In this document: positions 55,994-59,245 of the stretch, piece after piece
How positions within the stretch are numbered: position 1 is the stretch's first letter
Layout of the letters: each line of letters opens with the position of its first letter
NCBI GenBank assembly: GCA_902561075.1
Contig: CACEOC010000005.1
Coordinates: forward strand, 1 to 59,245
Reading direction: 5' to 3'
DNA length: 59,245 nucleotides
Origin: an uncultured Pelagibacteraceae bacterium
GTDB lineage: Bacteria > Pseudomonadota > Alphaproteobacteria > Pelagibacterales > Pelagibacteraceae
Notes under the pieces: generated by a model
Seen by the model: only the letters and a program-made list of their open reading frames with translations
The model's database searches: none
What the model was told of the DNA's origin: nothing
Made by a program: the position numbers and the translations under genes

Positions 55994-56012
55994 GGTGAGA
56001 GCCTTTTTTTTA
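55977..56012 (+). terminator. Intrinsic terminator downstream of the YczE-like gene
   Basis: Inverted repeat CACTTCAT (55977-55984) and ATGAGGTG (55990-55997), eight pairs with one G-T, loop of five, followed six bases later by a run of eight T. It lies about 80 bases after the YczE-like stop. Confidence 0.5.
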
Positions 56013-56084
56013 ATTTCTTAAACTTTCTTCAAACAAAATTTTAAAAATTTCACTACCCCCTCATTAAAAATAATTTTTGTCTAG

Positions 56085-56118
56085 AGAAAAAAAAAGGGCA
56101 GTAAAAACTGCCCTTTTT
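56085..56118 (-). terminator. Intrinsic terminator of the groES-groEL operon
   Basis: On the minus strand a 7-base G+C-rich stem (GGGCAGT / ACTGCCC at 56096-56102 and 56107-56113) is extended by five A-T pairs to 12, with a 4-base loop. A long U-run follows (complement of the A-run at 56086-56095). It begins 24 bases after the groEL stop. The flanking A and T runs would let it work in both directions. Confidence 0.9.
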
Positions 56119-56142
56119 GAATTTTTTTAAGATTAATGGGGA

Positions 56143-57804
<1,662 letters not shown>

Positions 57805-57821
57805 TTAACTCCTTTATTAAA

Positions 57822-58115
57822 TTATTTACCAGATGAAATACCCATAATATCCGACTCTTTCATTATGCTGTATTCCTTTCCATCAATTTTTACTTCTGTT
57901 CCGGACCACTTACCAAAAAGAACTTTATCACCAACTTTTACATCCATTGGAATAATTTTTCCGTCCTCTGTTTTCGCTCCACCACCTACAGCTACAACTT
58001 TACCCTCTTGAGGTTTTTCTTGTGCCGTGTCTGGAATTATAATTCCTCCAGCAGTTTTCTCACTGCTATCTAATACTTCAATGAGCACTCTATCGTGCAA
58101 AGGTTTAAACTTCAT
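57822..58115 (-). CDS. groS: Co-chaperonin GroES (Cpn10)
   Basis: Lid of the GroEL chamber. The start at 58115 ([14 protein letters not shown]) is chosen over an in-frame ATG at 58193. AAAGGAG sits six bases before it, and the upstream 26 residues cover the promoter region. The 97 residues include [22 protein letters not shown] and the [14 protein letters not shown] segment. A heat-shock-type promoter lies 25 bases upstream. Confidence 0.98.
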   Translation of the reverse strand: MKFKPLHDRVLIEVLDSSEKTAGGIIIPDTAQEKPQEGKVVAVGGGAKTEDGKIIPMDVKVGDKVLFGKWSGTEVKIDGKEYSIMKESDIMGISSGK

Positions 58116-58139
58116 AAAAACTCCTTTAAATATTGAACT

Positions 58140-58169
58140 CATATAGATACAAGGAACGATTATTTCAAG
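58140..58169 (-). promoter_or_regulatory. Candidate heat-shock (RpoH) promoter of groES-groEL
   Basis: On the minus strand CTTGAAA (58169-58163) and CTATATG (58146-58140) are separated by 16 bases, close to the alphaproteobacterial sigma-32 consensus. It is placed 25 bases before the groES ATG. No CIRCE inverted repeat is seen, so control is probably by RpoH alone. Confidence 0.65.
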
Positions 58170-58237
58170 ATAATCTCGCAAATTTAAAATCACTAAAAAA
58201 CCAAGAAATATTGGTTTTTTTAAGTTATATCTGAATT

Positions 58238-59047
58238 ATGACTATTAATTTAGATAAAAAGGGTTTCAGATCCATATCAAATGATTATGAGCTTTTTTTT
58301 ATAGATATTTGGGGAGTCTTACATAATGGTGTTAGCTTACATCAAGATGCAGTTAGAGTTTTAGATAATTTAAAAAAGCAAGATAAAAATTATGTTTTGT
58401 TAACAAATGCCCCAAGACCAAACAAGACTGTAATTAAATTTTTAATAAAAATGGGATTATCATCAGAACATTGTGAGAAGGTATATACTTCTGGTGAAGC
58501 AGCCTTAACTCAACTAAATAATTTTTATAAAAAATCTAAATTTTATCACATCGGACCACCTAGAGACTTTGATCTTTTCAAATCCTTTGAAAAGAATAAA
58601 GTTGATAATATAGACGAATGTACTTTTTTGTTATGCACTGGGTTATTTGATGATTATTTGAATGATCTTATTTATTATAAAAATTTACTTAAAAATAAAA
58701 ACAATCTTAAAATGATATGTACTAACCCAGATTTAGTTGTAGATAGAGGAGAAAAAAGAGAATATTGCGCTGGAACAATTGCAAGTATATTCGAAGAGAT
58801 TGGTGGAGAAGTCGAATATTTTGGTAAACCTTATCCTCTTGTTTACACACTCTCGGCTAAAGTAGAAAATAAAAAAATATTATGTATAGGAGATAATTTG
58901 AATACAGATATAAAAGGTGCAAATAATCAAAATTTTAGTTCACTTTTTATTTCAAGTGGCATTCATAAAAATGAAAATAATTTTGATGAGCTATTTAAAA
59001 AATATGGTTTAAGCGTTAACTATTTCCAATCTTCTTTGAAATGGTAA
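58238..59047 (+). CDS. TIGR01459-type HAD-IIA hydrolase
   Basis: HAD-superfamily phosphatase of the NagD-like IIA subclass, 269 residues. The nucleophile motif is FFIDIWGVLHNG (about 21-32), motif II is VLLTNAPRPN (about 53-62), and the C-terminal metal site is CIGDNLNTDIKGANN. This alphaproteobacterial family often stands directly before ribF, as it does here (4-base gap), which hints at a role in flavin or nucleotide metabolism. The substrate is unknown. Confidence 0.88.
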   Translation: MTINLDKKGFRSISNDYELFFIDIWGVLHNGVSLHQDAVRVLDNLKKQDKNYVLLTNAPRPNKTVIKFLIKMGLSSEHCEKVYTSGEAALTQLNNFYKKSKFYHIGPPRDFDLFKSFEKNKVDNIDECTFLLCTGLFDDYLNDLIYYKNLLKNKNNLKMICTNPDLVVDRGEKREYCAGTIASIFEEIGGEVEYFGKPYPLVYTLSAKVENKKILCIGDNLNTDIKGANNQNFSSLFISSGIHKNENNFDELFKKYGLSVNYFQSSLKW

Positions 59048-59051
59048 GAAA

Positions 59052-59245
59052 ATGAAAATATATAAAAATTTTAATATTGGAAAAAAATTTCACAACTCAA
59101 TTATATTAATTGGTAATTTTGATGGTTTACATGTTGGACATCAAAAATTATTCAAAATTGCAAAAATATTTAAATTTAAAAAAAAGATAAAAATCGGTGT
59201 CATTACTTTTGATCCCATACCCAAAATGTATTTTAATAAAAACTT
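59052..59245 (+). CDS. ribF: Riboflavin kinase / FAD synthetase (RibF), partial N terminus
   Basis: Only the first 64 or so residues are in the window. They include the nucleotidyltransferase motif GNFDGLHVGHQKL and VITFDPIP, which mark the FAD synthetase domain of bifunctional RibF. The riboflavin kinase domain would lie beyond the window. It begins 4 bases after the HAD gene stop. Confidence 0.93.
   Translation, partial: MKIYKNFNIGKKFHNSIILIGNFDGLHVGHQKLFKIAKIFKFKKKIKIGVITFDPIPKMYFNKN

Overview
This AT-rich (roughly 30% G+C by eye), densely packed window looks like a chromosomal segment of a SAR11-type marine alphaproteobacterium (Candidatus Pelagibacter or a close relative). The reasons are the very low G+C, near-absent intergenic space, Lys/Asn/Ile-rich proteins, and a typically alphaproteobacterial gene set: RegA/ActR-type regulator, ChvI/ChvG, class I lysyl-tRNA synthetase, DUF1476, ScfR-type regulator beside isocitrate lyase, and TIGR01459 HAD protein beside ribF. 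There is no sign of phage, insertion sequences, CRISPR, tRNA or rRNA. The organism assignment is inference from gene content and composition.

Layout. 1-3495 (minus): rplU-rpmA-obgE-proB-proA, with proA cut by the window edge. 3559-5994 (minus): metX-metW-gloB, preceded at 6024-6074 by a sequence that matches the SAM-II riboswitch closely. 6183-8148 (plus): hisC-tyrA. 8145-11700 (minus): trkH, ampG and a cytoplasmic NlpC/P60 peptidase. 11788-15258 (plus): lysS, pyrD, rpmB and a YhhQ-type transporter. 15261-19429 (minus): a tight polyamine operon (ornithine/lysine decarboxylase, deoxyhypusine-synthase homologue, N-carbamoylputrescine amidase, agmatine deiminase). 19575-21632: regA/actR, bioY and an orphan ABC ATPase. 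21681-30153 (plus): polA, chvI-chvG, ahcY, tsaE-amgK-murU. 30140-32648: gpmA, VanZ-like protein, DUF1476, secreted nuclease, lytic-transglycosylase lipoprotein. 32645-37888 (minus): msrA, sseA, a periplasmic adaptor that lacks the alpha-hairpin, and an RND pump. 37923-43437: DMT transporter, AlkA-like glycosylase, DUF1330, GT17 glycosyltransferase, purine phosphoribosyltransferase and purine permease, small lipoprotein, Hsp20. 43534-50417: oligopeptidase B-like enzyme, J-domain membrane protein, GT9, DapA-like aldolase, cyclopropane-fatty-acid synthase, a Lys-rich coiled-coil protein. 50419-53446: ScfR-type regulator, an operator-like repeat array, a small ORF and isocitrate lyase. 53443-59245: TerB/DnaJ protein, small membrane proteins, YczE-like protein, groES-groEL, TIGR01459 HAD protein, and the start of ribF.

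How the genes work together. Several blocks serve sulfur and methyl metabolism (metX/metW under a SAM sensor, ahcY, msrA, sseA), peptidoglycan recycling (AmpG, NlpC/P60, AmgK, MurU, lytic transglycosylase), putrescine and probably homospermidine-type polyamine synthesis, glyoxylate shunt control, and protein homeostasis (groESL, hsp20, J-proteins). No stretch over 300 bases lacks a gene unless the small ORF at 51956-52120 is not real. In that case 51844-52168 is a 325-base regulatory region.

The observations most worth following are: the hairpin-less RND adaptor; the ScfR operator array plus a small ORF with codon use unlike its neighbours; the SAM-II aptamer running straight into a U8 tract; the deoxyhypusine-synthase homologue in the polyamine operon; and the repeated 4-base stop-codon overlaps of convergent genes. 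Nothing here was checked against a database.
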